DNA of 64,000 nt from NCBI GenBank assembly GCA_034440575.1, contig JAOTOL010001603.1:641001-705000 (forward strand), written 5' to 3'. The stretch is from Imbricaverruca yamaguchii. Its lineage: Eukaryota > Arthropoda > Thecostraca > Neoverrucidae. Shown here piece after piece: positions 19,775 to 30,854 of the stretch. The position numbers and the translations under genes are program-made. A model generated the notes under the pieces. That model saw only the letters and a list, made by a program, of their open reading frames with translations, did not search any database and was not told where the DNA came from. Each line of letters begins with the position of its first letter. Positions within the stretch are counted from its first letter, which is position 1.

Positions 19775-22032
19775 CAGGGTGTTCGGGTGTTAGCGGCGTG
19801 CTCACCGAGGGGAGTCCCAAAGTCAGGGTGTTAGCGGTGTTGTCACCGAGGGGAGTCCCAAAGTCAGGGTGTTAGCGGTGTTGTCACCGAGGGGAGTCCC
19901 AAAGTCAGGGTGTTAGCGGTGTTGTCACCGAGGGGAGTCCCAAAGTCAGGGTGTTAGCGGTGTTGTCACCGAGGGGAGTCCCAAAGTCAGGGTGTTAGCG
20001 GTGTCGTCACCGAGGGGAGTCCCAAAGTCAGGGTGTTAGCGGCGTGCTCACCGAGGGGAGTCCCAAAGTCAGGGTGTTAGCGGTGTTGTCACCGAGGGGA
20101 GTCCCAAAGTCAGGGTGTTAGCGGTGTTGTCACCGAGGGGAGTCCCAAAGTCAGGGTGTTAGCGGTGTTGTCACCGAGGGGAGTCCCAAAGTCAGGGTGT
20201 TAGCGGTGTTGTCACCGAGGGGAGTCCCAAAGTCAGGGTGTTAGCGGTGTCGTCACCGAGGGGAGTCTCAAAGTCAGGGTGTTAGCGGTGTTGTCACCGA
20301 GGGGAGTCCCAAAGTCAGGGTGTTAGCGGTGTTGTCACCGAGGGGAGTCCCAAAGTCAGGGTGTTAGCGGTGTCGTCACCGAGGGGAGTCTCAAAGTCAG
20401 GGTGTTAGCGGTGTTGTCACCGAGGGGAGTCCCAAAGTCAGGGTGTTAGCGGTGTTGTCACCGAGGGGAGTCCCAAAGTCAGGGTGTTAGCGGTGTCGTC
20501 ACCGAGGGGAGTCCCAAAGTCAGGGTGTTAGCGGTGTTGTCACCGAGGGGAGTCCCAAAGTCAGGGTGTTAGCGGTGTTGTCACCGAGGGGAGTCCCAAA
20601 GTCAGGGTGTTAGCGGTGTTGTCACCGAGGGGAGTCCCAAAGTCAGGGTGTTAGCGGTGTTGTCACCGAGGGGAGTCCCAAAGTCAGGGTGTTAGCGGTG
20701 TTGTCACCGAGGGGAGTCCCAAAGTCAGGGTGTTAGCGGTGTTGTCACCGAGGGGAGTCCCAAAGTCAGGGTGTTAGCGGTGTTGTCACCGAGGGGAGTC
20801 CCAAAGTCAGGGTGTTAGCGGTGTTGTCACCGAGGGAGTCCCAAAGTCAGGGTGTTAGCGGCGTGCTCACCGAGGGAGTCCCAAAGTCAGGGTGTTAGCG
20901 GTGTTGTCACCGAGGGAGTCCCAAAGTCAGGGTGTTAGCGGGTGCTCACCGAGGGAGTCCCAAAGTCAGGGTGTTAGCGGTGTTGTCACCGAGGGGAGTC
21001 CCAAAGTCAGGGTGTTAGCGGCGTGCTCACCGAGGGGAGTCCCAAAGTCAGGGTGTTAGCGGTGTTGTCACCGAGGGGAGTCCCAAAGTCAGGGTGTTAG
21101 CGGCGTGCTCACCGAGGGGAGTCCCAAAGTCAGGGTGTTAGCGGTGTCGTCACCGAGGGGAGTCTCAAAGTCAGGGTGTTAGCGGTGTTGTCACCGAGGG
21201 GAGTCCCAAAGTCAGGGTGTTAGCGGTGTTGTCACCGAGGGGAGTCCCAAAGTCAGGGTGTTAGCGGTGTTGTCACCGAGGGGAGTCCCAAAGTCAGGGT
21301 GTTAGCGGTGTTGTCACCGAGGGGAGTCCCAAAGTCAGGGTGTTAGCGGCGTGCTCACCGAGGGTAGTCCCAAAGTCAGGGTGTTAGCGGTGTTGTCACC
21401 GAGGGGAGTCCCAAAGTCAGGGTGTTCGCGGCGTGCTCACCGAGGGGAGTCCCAAAGTCAGGGTGTTAGCGGTGTTGTCACCGAGGGGAGTCCCAAAGTC
21501 AGGGTGTTAGCGGCGTGCTCACCGAGGGGAGTCCCAAAGTCAGGGTGTTAGCGGTGTTGTCACCGAGGGGAGTCCCAAAGTCAGGGTGTTAGCGGTGTCG
21601 TCACCGAGGGGAGTCTCAAAGTCAGGGTGTTAGCGGTGTTGTCACCGAGGGGAGTCCCAAAGTCAGGGTGTTAGCGGTGTTGTCACCGAGGGGAGTCCCA
21701 AAGTCAGGGTGTTAGCGGTGTCGTCACCGAAGGGAGTCTCAAAGTCAGGGTGTTAGCGGTGTTGTCACCGAGGGGAGTCCCAAAGTCAGGGTGTTAGCGG
21801 TGTTGTCACCGAGGGCAGTCCCAAAGTCAGGGTGTTAGCGGTGTTGTCACCGAGGGGAGTCCCAAAGTCAGGGTGTTAGCGGTGTTGTCACCGAGGGGAG
21901 TCTCAAAGTCAGGGTGTTAGCGGTGTTGTCACCGAGGGCAGTCCCAAAGTCAGGGTGTTAGCGGTGTTGTCACCGAGGGGAGTCCCAAAGTCAGGGTGTT
22001 AGCGGTGTTGTCACCGAGGGGATTCTCAAGGC
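19775..22032. repeat. 41-bp minisatellite, about 55 copies
   Basis: The unit contains CACCGAGGGGAGTCCCAAAG, TCAGGGTGTTAGCGG and a variable joint: TGTTGT, TGTCGT or CGTGCT. TGTCGT units are often followed by a GTCTCAAAG version of the next segment, so linked variants were amplified together. A few units are 40 or 39 bp with one G lost from GAGGGG (about 20,830-20,960). The final copy breaks off at GGGGATTCTCAAGGCC. Confidence 0.98.
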
Positions 22033-25000
22033 CACGTCGATCCGGCCTTGCGACCTCGACAACGCTATCGAACAAGGCAGGTCAGGTCATCTAGTACCAC
22101 GTGCTAAATCGTGTTTCCGCCCTTGTGGAGTCGATCAAATGAGAGCATACGCTATGGAGAAAATGTTTAACTTTTAACGTCCCATTATTATTACTGCATC
22201 AGGCCGAGTCGATTAGCGGTTACGATTTATCCCTCATCCTCTCTAGAAGTCGACTGGACCCACCAGTAATAACGATCGATATTTCATTTTGTCGCATTTT
22301 GTTATGATATTTTAGGTTAAGAAAATAGTAGGTGTTGGTTTCAATGCATCACCTTGAGATTGCCCTAGACATCTACTTTGAACATTATCAAACCTAGCAT
22401 TTCTTACCACTGGTTTTCAAGAAGACGCTTGACCTTAACCACACCATGAATAATGCTTCGTTCCATCTACTAGGCCAGGTTTTGCGAGGCAACAACATCT
22501 GAAGTCTGAAGCGCACAGTGGTCCCAACGCTGATCCACAGGTCGCCACGCCACGTCGTAGGAATGTATTTTTAGGCATATTAATTGGTTGAGAGTCATTG
22601 TTCAGAGCGAACCAGCAGTAACCACCGCCTGCACGAGCATCAGAGCAGGTCACGGAGCGACCTGTTACGACCCGTGTCAGTGGCAACCGAATGACCCCTA
22701 CCACACCCCATGTCAGCGGCTACAGACGTGCAAAGCGGAAGCGAGCGTCGAAGTGCCAGCACGCAATCTGTTTACGGCCGAAACGTAACACCGGCAAACA
22801 GGCCAACCGGTCGTCAACAAACAGAACAAGCCGCAAACAGGCGGCGGCCAGGAGCGATCTCCGTTACGCCGGTCGCGGCGCAGACAGAGCGTCGTGGCAG
22901 CGCGTCTGATGGCTGCACTTGCTAACCGGCGCCAGCCACGCCTGCCTGCCCGGAAGGAGGGTCGTGGCGTCACCGGCTGTCGTCCGGCGACCGCATCGCA
23001 CGGTAGAGGCGTAGCACCAAGCGTCAGAGAGAGGGCCAGAGGTCGGGCTCGCAGAGACCCGGAAGTGGACGCCGACGGACGTTGACGCCCAGCCGGGGGA
23101 CCGGTGACGCCAACGGTAGGTGGGGACGCCGTGACGAACGCCACCATACATCTGGGGGGAGGGGGGGGGGTGCTGGCGTTGGCGGAGTGGCGGACGCGTC
23201 GCGTTGGCCGCGCCGGACACCAGGAAGCGGCCGCGGTCGAGCCCGGGACACATTCACAAATCGTGACGCGCCGCGGCATTGTTCCAGTTTGTGCGCCGGC
23301 CGACCGCAGCCGGTCAGGGTCGCGCCTGGCCAGCCCACAGGATGGCCTATGAATATCAATGGGGACAATGGCGGCCGACACTGAGCCGGCCGTGCACCCA
23401 CCGACCGCCGCAAAATGACTCATCCGATCTGAAGCGGGACGCCGATCCGGCACATCTTGGACGTCAAGGTCCGCGACTCCTAGTTTACATGGTGTCGTGC
23501 CATGTGCGATACGTGATCGCTCTCAATGGCGAGGAGTGCAGGAGCTTCTCTGCTGTGCAATGCCTGTACTGGCGTAACGCGGCTAAGCCAGCAAGTTGTA
23601 TGCGGTACTGTGTAATTGTACGCGTACGATACTGAAGCTGGGTATCCTCAGCCAAAGAAGGAAATAAAAATATTCCGATGGACTTTGTGTGACATGACTT
23701 GCTTCAGAATCTGTTTTCTTAACGCATTCGTCCAAAATCGGGAAGGTGAAATTTGCGGACTCTGCTCGTGAATATACTATTTGTATTCAGCACGTGCCCG
23801 CATGCTTACTATTTGGTAAGCAAGTTAGTGCCAGCATTGCGACTAGGGATGGAACATGAAGTCAATTATTCAGAAGATCCAGATATACTCCAACTGATTA
23901 ATTCAAAATTAATCTCAGGATAAAATCTGCAATTATTGCAGGAACTGAGCCGAGTACTGGGCCGGCTCGTCTCATATAAACAGACAAAGAGCCTCACTCA
24001 TGACTATGCCGTTTCGCCAACGCGGGAACCCCACTGTTCAGTTCACGGCGCATCTGTCTCATCAATCTCCAGCCTCATCATTCACGTGCTACTGACACGT
24101 GTTCGAAAACCGTCGACACGGGTCGCGCACGTGCCCAGCTTCCTCGCATGCTCGCTGTCCTGTGATGCCGTGGATGACAGGCGGCTGTGCTGGAGCCGCT
24201 CGCAGTTCCGTAATCCGAAAAAGGCCGGGGTGCATAAACATCTACCACGGTGGATCGCCCACGGCTGCATTGAGAAGTCATGGCACAGGGAGGCTGGGGA
24301 CAGCCAAATGGCTTGCCGGCTGACAGCACGCTTTTAACAGTCACGCTAGATCTGACGTAAGGACCATTCACTGTTCATAAAATATGCATTAGCTGATTGT
24401 AGCTGGGAACGTATTTGGTGGGGTTTGGACACGAGTTTGGTATTTGCCAGATATTGGATCATGAATAACCTTCTAACCGCGTTGAAAACTCAGTCCCGCA
24501 GCGATAATAGTTGGCTTAATTCCGATATAGGTTAAGATGTTGACGAACAGCGTATAAAAGCAAGACTACTTTGTCTGTTGTATGTATGTACCATATAGCA
24601 CAATTAGACCTAAAAAGTTAGCAGGCTTCGTCTAGCCAAGTCTTTTTATACCTGCTTAAACTCAATCAGAATTATCACATAATTCTCGAACTAAAACTCG
24701 ATCTCGACTACAACTGAACAACGGCAACAATGCGATGTAGTCTGAATCGGGATTGCACTTCGCTTTACGAACAGGGAAACGAAGGACACCCATCGAGTAT
24801 CTCCGTTTCCCACAGCATCAATCCTGCCATTGTGATTGATGGTTGCCATGCCAACACGCACAGCTGCTGCCGCATTCCGAGACCCGCTACAAACCGTGCG
24901 GCCGCCTGGCGGCCGGAGGTAGAAATTCCGCAACGGCCGCCGCCAGATTATGCAGTCTCGCAGCTGGAACCGGCGCCGACGCACCGGCAACGGAGCTTTC

Positions 25001-25165
25001 CACGAGCGTATCGACAGCGGCTGCCACTGGGACGTCGGGCATCAATCCAGCCGAGCGACGCCGCTCGAGAAGTGATCGAGCTGGGCGGCAGCGTGTCGGG
25101 CGCGGACCGATCGTTGCTCATTAACACGCGGCGGGGATCTGCGGCGGCGGGGCCAGCCGGCGCAT
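22033..25165. other. Longest repeat-poor stretch; no gene recognised
   Basis: The left part (22,033-22,580) is AT-richer; 22,590-23,460 and 24,850-25,165 are GC-rich with overlapping ORFs on both strands, as expected from composition. A run of ten G residues lies near 23,160-23,170. The 246-codon minus-strand ORF (22,713-23,453) overlaps several others and has Arg/Pro/Ser-rich composition without motifs. I see no convincing exon. Confidence 0.45.
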
Positions 25166-25645
25166 AGTTGGCGCAGCGGTAGTCCGCTGGCCGGTCGACT
25201 TCACTGGCGCAGCGGTAGTCCGCTGGCCGGTCGACTTCACTGGCGCAGCGGTAGTCCGCTGGCCGGTCGACTTCACTGGCGCAGCGGTAGTCCGCTGGCC
25301 GGTCGACTTCACTGGCGCAGCGGTAGTCCGCTGGCCGGTCGACTTCACTGGCGCAGCGGTAGTCCGCTGGCCGGTCGACTTCACTGGCGCAGCGGTAGTC
25401 CGCTGGCCGGCCGACTTCACTGGCGCAGCGGCTGCCGCTCCGCAGCGGTAGTCCGCTGGCCGGCCGACTTCACTGGCGCAGCGGTAGTCCGCTGGCCGGT
25501 CGACTTCACTGGCGCAGCGGTAGTCCGCTGGCCGGTCGACTTCACTGGCGCAGCGGTAGTCCGCTGGCCGGCCGACTTCACTGGCGCAGCGGCTGCCGCT
25601 CCGCAGCGGTAGTCCGCTGGCCGGCCGCTCATCTCCCACCGACGT
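25166..25645. repeat. 36-bp array, about 13 copies, with hairpin core
   Basis: The unit contains CACTGGCG, CAGCGGTAGTCCGCTG and GCCGG(T/C)CGACTT. CAGCGG-TAGT-CCGCTG is a perfect 6-bp inverted repeat with a 4-nt loop (for example 25,210-25,225). Two units carry an insert GCTGCCGCTCCG and are followed by the C form of the last segment, showing copying of a multi-unit block. Confidence 0.96.
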
Positions 25646-25717
25646 CCGACCCACTGCCCGGCCGACAGCGACCTCGCCAGCTGCCCGGCCTGCCTCACTG
25701 ACGGCAGGATCTCCCTC

Positions 25718-25775
25718 CTCGGAGATGTGCGGCTGCAGTGGGCACTGATGCCCATTGTAGCCGCACATCTCCGAG
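25718..25775. repeat. 58-bp near-perfect hairpin
   Basis: Arms of 27 bp with a 4-nt loop (CTGA). The outer 17 bp (CTCGGAGATGTGCGGCT) are perfectly complementary to 25,759-25,775 and the inner TGGGCA/TGCCCA arms are perfect; 2 of the 4 intervening positions mismatch. It lies about 75 bp past the 36-bp array. The small loop makes a microRNA precursor unlikely; a replication template switch fits better. Confidence 0.95.
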
Positions 25776-26399
25776 TCTGGCTGGCCGGCCCAGTGAATGT
25801 CTTGTGGTGTGCGGCGGCGGCAGCAGCCGACACCGTGACGAGGAAGCTGACGGATCGTTCCGCCGTCGTCGGCAGATGCAATGGGAAACAGGAACACGGA
25901 AAACCCCACGACCGGTCTCCCGGGTGTCCAGCACCCCAAACCTGCCTCTACACCCCATCCACACACTCGGCCTCTTACGACGTCAAGGGTCCGCACCCGC
26001 TAACTTCAAGAAGTGTGCGTTATAGAAGCATCTTACCCTACACCATGTAATGTACCCGACGTAAATGCTCTCTGTAATAACAATAACCAGGGGTGTGCGC
26101 CTTCAGGAAGCATGCGTCATAGGAGCATTTTGTGATAAACCATACGCCCAATGTTCAGATCAAAAGTGCAAGATGCATTTGTATCTAGGATGTAAGCTTA
26201 ATGGAAGAAAAATAACACCCAGTACTATGTCAAGGAGGAAGGCTTCCGAGCATCACATGTCACATTCACAAATGTCACGAATGAAATTTTATATATTTAT
26301 ATATTTAAGTTTTTTATATATTTTTTTTGATATTTTTTTATATATTTAAGTTCTTCGTGATTGGGGGTGAAAGTTATATGCTTCTCCTCCACCCCTCCA
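25776..26399. other. Unique sequence with a T/A-rich tract
   Basis: Contains TTTATATATTTAAG-type sequence and poly-T at about 26,285-26,350. A GTGTGCG(C/T)-plus-AGGAAGC(A)-like segment near 26,012 is loosely repeated near 26,092. No supported gene. Confidence 0.5.
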
Positions 26400-26830
26400 T
26401 CCTTGTTCACTCAAATACCATGGGCGACGGAAGGCCCACTGTCCCGTCTTCCTAGTTCGCCACTCCTACTCCAGCCCTGTCCCCGGTTCTTCTCTCGGTC
26501 TTGCTCTCGGCCCTGGCACCACCGTTCCCCGGGCCTGTCTCCTCCGGTTCAGACCCTGGCCCCGCCCCAGGTCCTGGCCCTGGTCCTGACCCTGGTCGCA
26601 GACCGCCCCCCCCCCTTCAAGCCCGGTGATGAGCTCATTTGTCCCGGCCGGCCCGACTGCCCCCGCAGCCAGGCGACCCCCCCCCACAGCCAGGTGACGA
26701 GCCCGTTTTCCTCGGCCGAGCAAACCGCCCCCGCAGCCAGGTGTAACGAGCTTGACTGCTCCGGCCGGCCGGACTGCCCCCCCTCCCACCCAGCCCGGTG
26801 ACGAGTCCGATTTTCCCAGCCGGCCCGACT
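26400..26830. repeat. C-rich degenerate low-complexity repeat
   Basis: CCCTGGTCCTGACCCTGGTC-like words dominate 26,500-26,600. After that about four diverged copies of a 60-70-bp segment carry CCCGGTGACGAG, CCGGCCGGCCCGACTGCC and CGCAGCCAGG. The open frames on both strands come from composition. Confidence 0.6.
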
Positions 26831-27378
26831 GCCCTCGAAGCCGGCGAGCGTTATCCAATTGACACCGACATACGAGTTTTCAAATCCGCACACCATGTTT
26901 GGATTTGATGGGCCCGCCTTGCGGCTCTTCTCACAATCTGGACTCCGATTATATTTGGTGTTCTGATGTGCTGTTAGCTGCATGTGGTGACGAATCGTCT
27001 GTGTGTGGGGCTGGGGTAGGAAGTATGTAATGTTATCGAAGCACACCTCACGTGGAGCCATTTATATGGGGAATTTAAACAGAAGTCGGTGCATGTAATC
27101 GTTAGACGAAGACGGTCGGCCTGTCTTTACTGTATGTAGGCTGTAGTTGGTGCTGATTAGCTGGTGACAGCTTGGGCGGATCCAGGAATTGTCATAGCGG
27201 AGGGCACTTGTCTGAAGAAGCGTAAAATATAAATATGTATTCATCATCGGTTTGTTTTGGTCACAACCTTCACAGGAAGGCGCGTACACTTTGGCTTAAT
27301 TGCTGGCAAACCATATCACGCAGCATCGGGGCATCATGTTCTTGTTGAATATTCATGGTGGGTTTATCCAACGGCATG
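26831..27378. other. Unique sequence, nothing supported
   Basis: Mixed composition with no repeats or recognisable coding segments. Confidence 0.5.
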
Positions 27379-27725
27379 ATTTCCTCACTCATTCATAACG
27401 GCAGTGACGTCGGTAGCTGCTGAAGAGGACGGGTGATTTCCTCAATGATTCATAATGATGGTGGCGTCGATAGCTGCTGCAGAGGACCCTGATAATATCC
27501 TTAATGCGTTATTCGGAACCCGAGAATAACAGTGCGATGGCTGGATCGTGGCAAATACATGAGCAGATCTCCGTACCGGAGGTGCCGAGCACCAAGTGTG
27601 GTGAGGCCACTGCAGCAATACCGTGCGCTGTGTCGAGGAAAATATACGAGCAGATCTCATCACCGGGAAGCCGCGATTTGATCGCCACCGCAACAACACC
27701 ACGCTCTGTAATTGAAATAAATCCC
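27379..27725. repeat. Two short degenerate duplications
   Basis: A segment of about 61 bp (TGATTTCCTCA, ATTCATAA, GTCG(G/A)TAGCTGCTG) is present twice at 27,379-27,497. A weaker pair of about 100 bp, each with GAGCAGATCTC followed by ACCGG, follows at about 27,545-27,720. Confidence 0.6.
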
Positions 27726-28469
27726 CGTCGAATCGTGCCGTTATGAGCACATTAGGCGAGGGCGTGAATCACGCGCGCCACGACGGCAGGCTGTGCTGGA
27801 CGGGGCGCTTCAGCGCCATGGCCCGGCGGGAGACTGAGTGGTGCTGTTGCGCCGCAGCCATCGAAGCAGGCACCGCTCGTAGGGCAATGTAAGGAGCGTT
27901 TTTGTGAAGGACATCAAGCCCATCGATGGGAAAGCCAGTGCAAGGCATTGGCCTGACTCTTTGAGTCGATGTTGAAACCGGTTGGGATGATAGTCCATTA
28001 GCGAAGAAGTAATTTACTCACGCTGACAAACACGTGGGTACCACAGGAAAAAGGCACCATTTATGTGGGTGCCGCTTATGTGCACGCAATTTCTCACCGT
28101 TATGTGTATGTCGCTGTCATCACTTGCCTTCTGGGCAATTTGAATGATCTTGCTGTCCAATTCCGAGGTAGCACTAAATGTGACATCGAAGCTGATGAGG
28201 TGTTGCAAAGAGGTGCTCGGGCAACTGTCAAATGATCAAAAACCGCTGACGATGTTCCAATGTGCTCAAGAGATGAAGCAACACTATGCAACATGCACGC
28301 ATTATAAATAAATAAATAAATACATAAAATCGTCCGGCCAGCTGAGCATCCTACAGCAGGACGTCAATGCCCGGATCCTGTCGGTCAGTCCGGCGGCCGC
28401 TGAGTGCAGTTCCACTTGACCGGTTCGTTACGGGCTCGACTTGTCGGCCGGCTTACCTCGAGACCAGCA
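27726..28469. other. Unique sequence with a small AAAT microsatellite
   Basis: An AAAT tetranucleotide run is at about 28,304-28,330. No gene is visible. Confidence 0.55.
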
Positions 28470-28990
28470 TGGCCACGACCTGGGATCGAGTCTTGCTATG
28501 GCCACGGCCTGGGGTCAAGTCTGGCTATAGCCATGGCCTGGGGTCAAGTCTGGCTATGGCCACGGCCTGGGGTCAAGTCTGGCCATGGCCACGGCCTGGG
28601 GTCAAGTCTGGCTATGGCCACGGCCTGGGGTCAAGTCTGGCTATGGCCACAGCCTGGGGTCAAGTCTGGCTATACCCATGGCCTCGGGTCAAGTCTGGCT
28701 ATAGCCATGGCCTGAGGTCAGCCTGGGATTGAGTCTGGCTATGGCCACGGCCTGGGGTCAAGTCTGGCTATGGCCACGGCCTGGGGTCAAGTCTGGCTAT
28801 AGCCATGGCCTGGGGTCAGCCTGGGATTGAGTCTGGCTATATCCATGGCCTGGGGTCAAGTCTAGATATGACCACGGCCTGGGGTCGAGTCTGGCTATAT
28901 CCATGGCCTGGGGTCAAGTCTAGATATGGCCACGGTCTGGGGTCAAGTCTAGATATGGCCACGGCCTGGGGTCAAGTCTAGATAGGCCTG
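28470..28990. repeat. 29-bp array, about 18 copies
   Basis: The unit contains GGCCACGGCCTGGGGTCAAG and TCTGGCTAT. GGCC-AC-GGCC, or GCCATGGC in the other unit version, is a short palindrome. Some units have an extra CAGCCTGGGATTGAG segment, and the last copies change CTGGCT to CTAGAT. Confidence 0.95.
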
Positions 28991-29167
28991 GGCGCGTTCC
29001 AGCTACCGGCTGGCAGCGTATTAGGTCATCAGAATGCTGCTGACGCCATTCGGTGTCAAATACGACAGGTGATGGGGCCCCGTGGTCGTGGCCGATAACT
29101 GAGGATAATCCTCCCCGATGACACGCTGCATTGGCTGGCCACTAACGGCCAACAGTCAGGCTAGCAT

Positions 29168-29427
29168 AGATCACAACAGTCACCCTATAGCACAACAGTC
29201 ACCCCAGAGCATGACAGCCACCCAAGAGCACAACAGTCACCCTAGAGCATGACAGCCACCCTAGAGCACAACAGTCACCCTAGAGCATGACAGTCACCCT
29301 AGATCACAACAGTCACCCTATAGCACAACAGTCACCCCAGAGCATGACAGCCACCCTAGAGCACAACAGTCACCGAAGAGCATGACAGTCACCTTAGAGC
29401 ACAACAGTCACCCTAGAGCATGACAGT
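29168..29427. repeat. 19-bp array with two alternating unit types
   Basis: Units AGAGCACAACAGTCACCCT and AGAGCATGACAG(T/C)CACCCT alternate, giving a 38-bp dimer. The second type with TGACAGTCA is palindromic around its central base. Confidence 0.93.
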
Positions 29428-29524
29428 AATGCGAACACAGGGCACGACAGCCGCCATAGGTCATGAGTCACGTCAGAGTACGACACTCACTCCTGAGCAA
29501 GACAGTCACGCTAAAACACGCTAA

Positions 29525-29910
29525 TCATGCCAGAGTACGGAAGATATGATATCTCGGAACATAGCAACCATCCCAACACAGAGTACGACAGATAGGCTAT
29601 CCCGGAGCACACCAACCATGCCAACACAGAGTAAGACAGATAGGCTATCCCGGAACATAGCTGCCATGTCAACACAGAGTACGACAGATAGGCCATCCCA
29701 GAGCACAACAACCATGCCAACATAGAGTACGACAGATAGGCCATCCCAGAGCATAGCAGCTATCCCAAGACAGAGTGCGACAGATAGACTACCCAGGAGC
29801 ACACCAGCCATGTCAACACAGAGTAAGACAGATAGGCTATCCCGGAACATAGCAACCATGTCTACACAGAGTACGACAGACAAGCTAGCCCAGAGCATGA
29901 CAGCCACGCA
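29525..29910. repeat. 48-bp array, about 8 copies
   Basis: Units share CAGAGTACGACAGATAGGC, TATCCC(G/A)GA and CATAGCAACCATG or CACACCAACCATG. Spacing is exactly 48 bp at 29,581 and 29,629. The period is a multiple of three, so an ORF of about 128 codons on the minus strand is an artefact. Confidence 0.94.
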
Positions 29911-30522
29911 AGCTCAGAGCACGCCAGTCACGTTCCCCCGAATAGCGGCACCCACGCTAGCCAATGGCTCGAGCAGCCGGAGCAGTCTGACGGGACAGCC
30001 AAACAAACGCCACCTGACCACCCTGCCAACGGTGCGGACACGAAGCCGCCACGTGTCAGCCGGCCGTGCCGTCGCATGGCCCCGGTCCGTACAATGCCAC
30101 TAACCGGGCCAGGTCATGGCCCACTATTTGATGTTTTGTCAATGGATGAAGTCACCGAAAAAAAAGGTGATGTGAATATGAGGAAAACTCGCCGCCTGCG
30201 CCAACGTCAGCCGATTGCGGTTCGTCCGGTTTCAATTGTCACAGCAGGTATGGCGACAGGGTGCATGGCGTGCAATCGGCTGACCAAAAACAGCATGCAC
30301 AGCATAACAGCTCTGCCGGACACACAACGGATGTTTCGAACAGTCCGTTCAGACAAGTGTTTAGTACAGTGGAGGTGCCAGGTTTTGACCCTGGGGTATC
30401 GCCAGGTATCGCCCTGGAACGGGAAACTACGCGGGGTGTCCGTGCTGAGCTGCCGTGGGCGTGCTGAGCTGCCCCTCGACCTGACCGACAACCTGGCGAG
30501 GTGGCCCGCCGACACAGCAGGT
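29911..30522. other. Spacer between arrays
   Basis: An open frame starting near 30,076 runs from unique sequence into the next array without recognisable domains. GGTATCGCCAGGTATCGCC near 30,396 is a local duplication. No gene is supported. Confidence 0.45.
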
Positions 30523-30733
30523 CGGCAGTCAGCTGTTGAGCGGTGTGCCGGTGGGCGGTGTCAGTCAGCTGTTGATCGGTGTGCCGGTGGGCGGTGTCAG
30601 TCAGCTGTTGAACGGTGTGCCGGTGGGCGGTGTCAGTCAGCTGTTGCGCGGTGTGTCGGTGGGCGGTGTCAGTCAGCTGTTGCGCAGTGTGCCGGTGGGC
30701 GGTGTCAGTCAGCTGTTGCGCGGTGTCGCCCGC
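30523..30733. repeat. 36-bp array, about 6 copies
   Basis: The unit contains CAGTCAGCTGTTG and CGGTGTGCCGGTGGGCGGTG at 36-bp spacing. CAGCTG is a 6-bp palindrome. Confidence 0.95.
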
Positions 30734-30854
30734 TAACACGGCCATCCATCTGGGCGGAGACTGTGACGCCGTCGCCGGCACCACGGCGCCAGCCTCAGCT
30801 CCCCGGCGCAACCAACGGGCACCACGGCGCGTGCTGAGTCACCAGGGGCCGTGG

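Noticed and set aside
22713..23453. 246-codon minus-strand ORF in GC-rich unique DNA
   Set aside because: Several frames on both strands are open here at once, as GC-rich sequence predicts. Residues are Arg/Pro/Ser-rich without domains.
25718..25775. MicroRNA precursor reading of the 58-bp hairpin
   Set aside because: A 4-nt loop and 27-bp arms are short for a precursor, and there is no expression evidence. A palindromic mutation is simpler.
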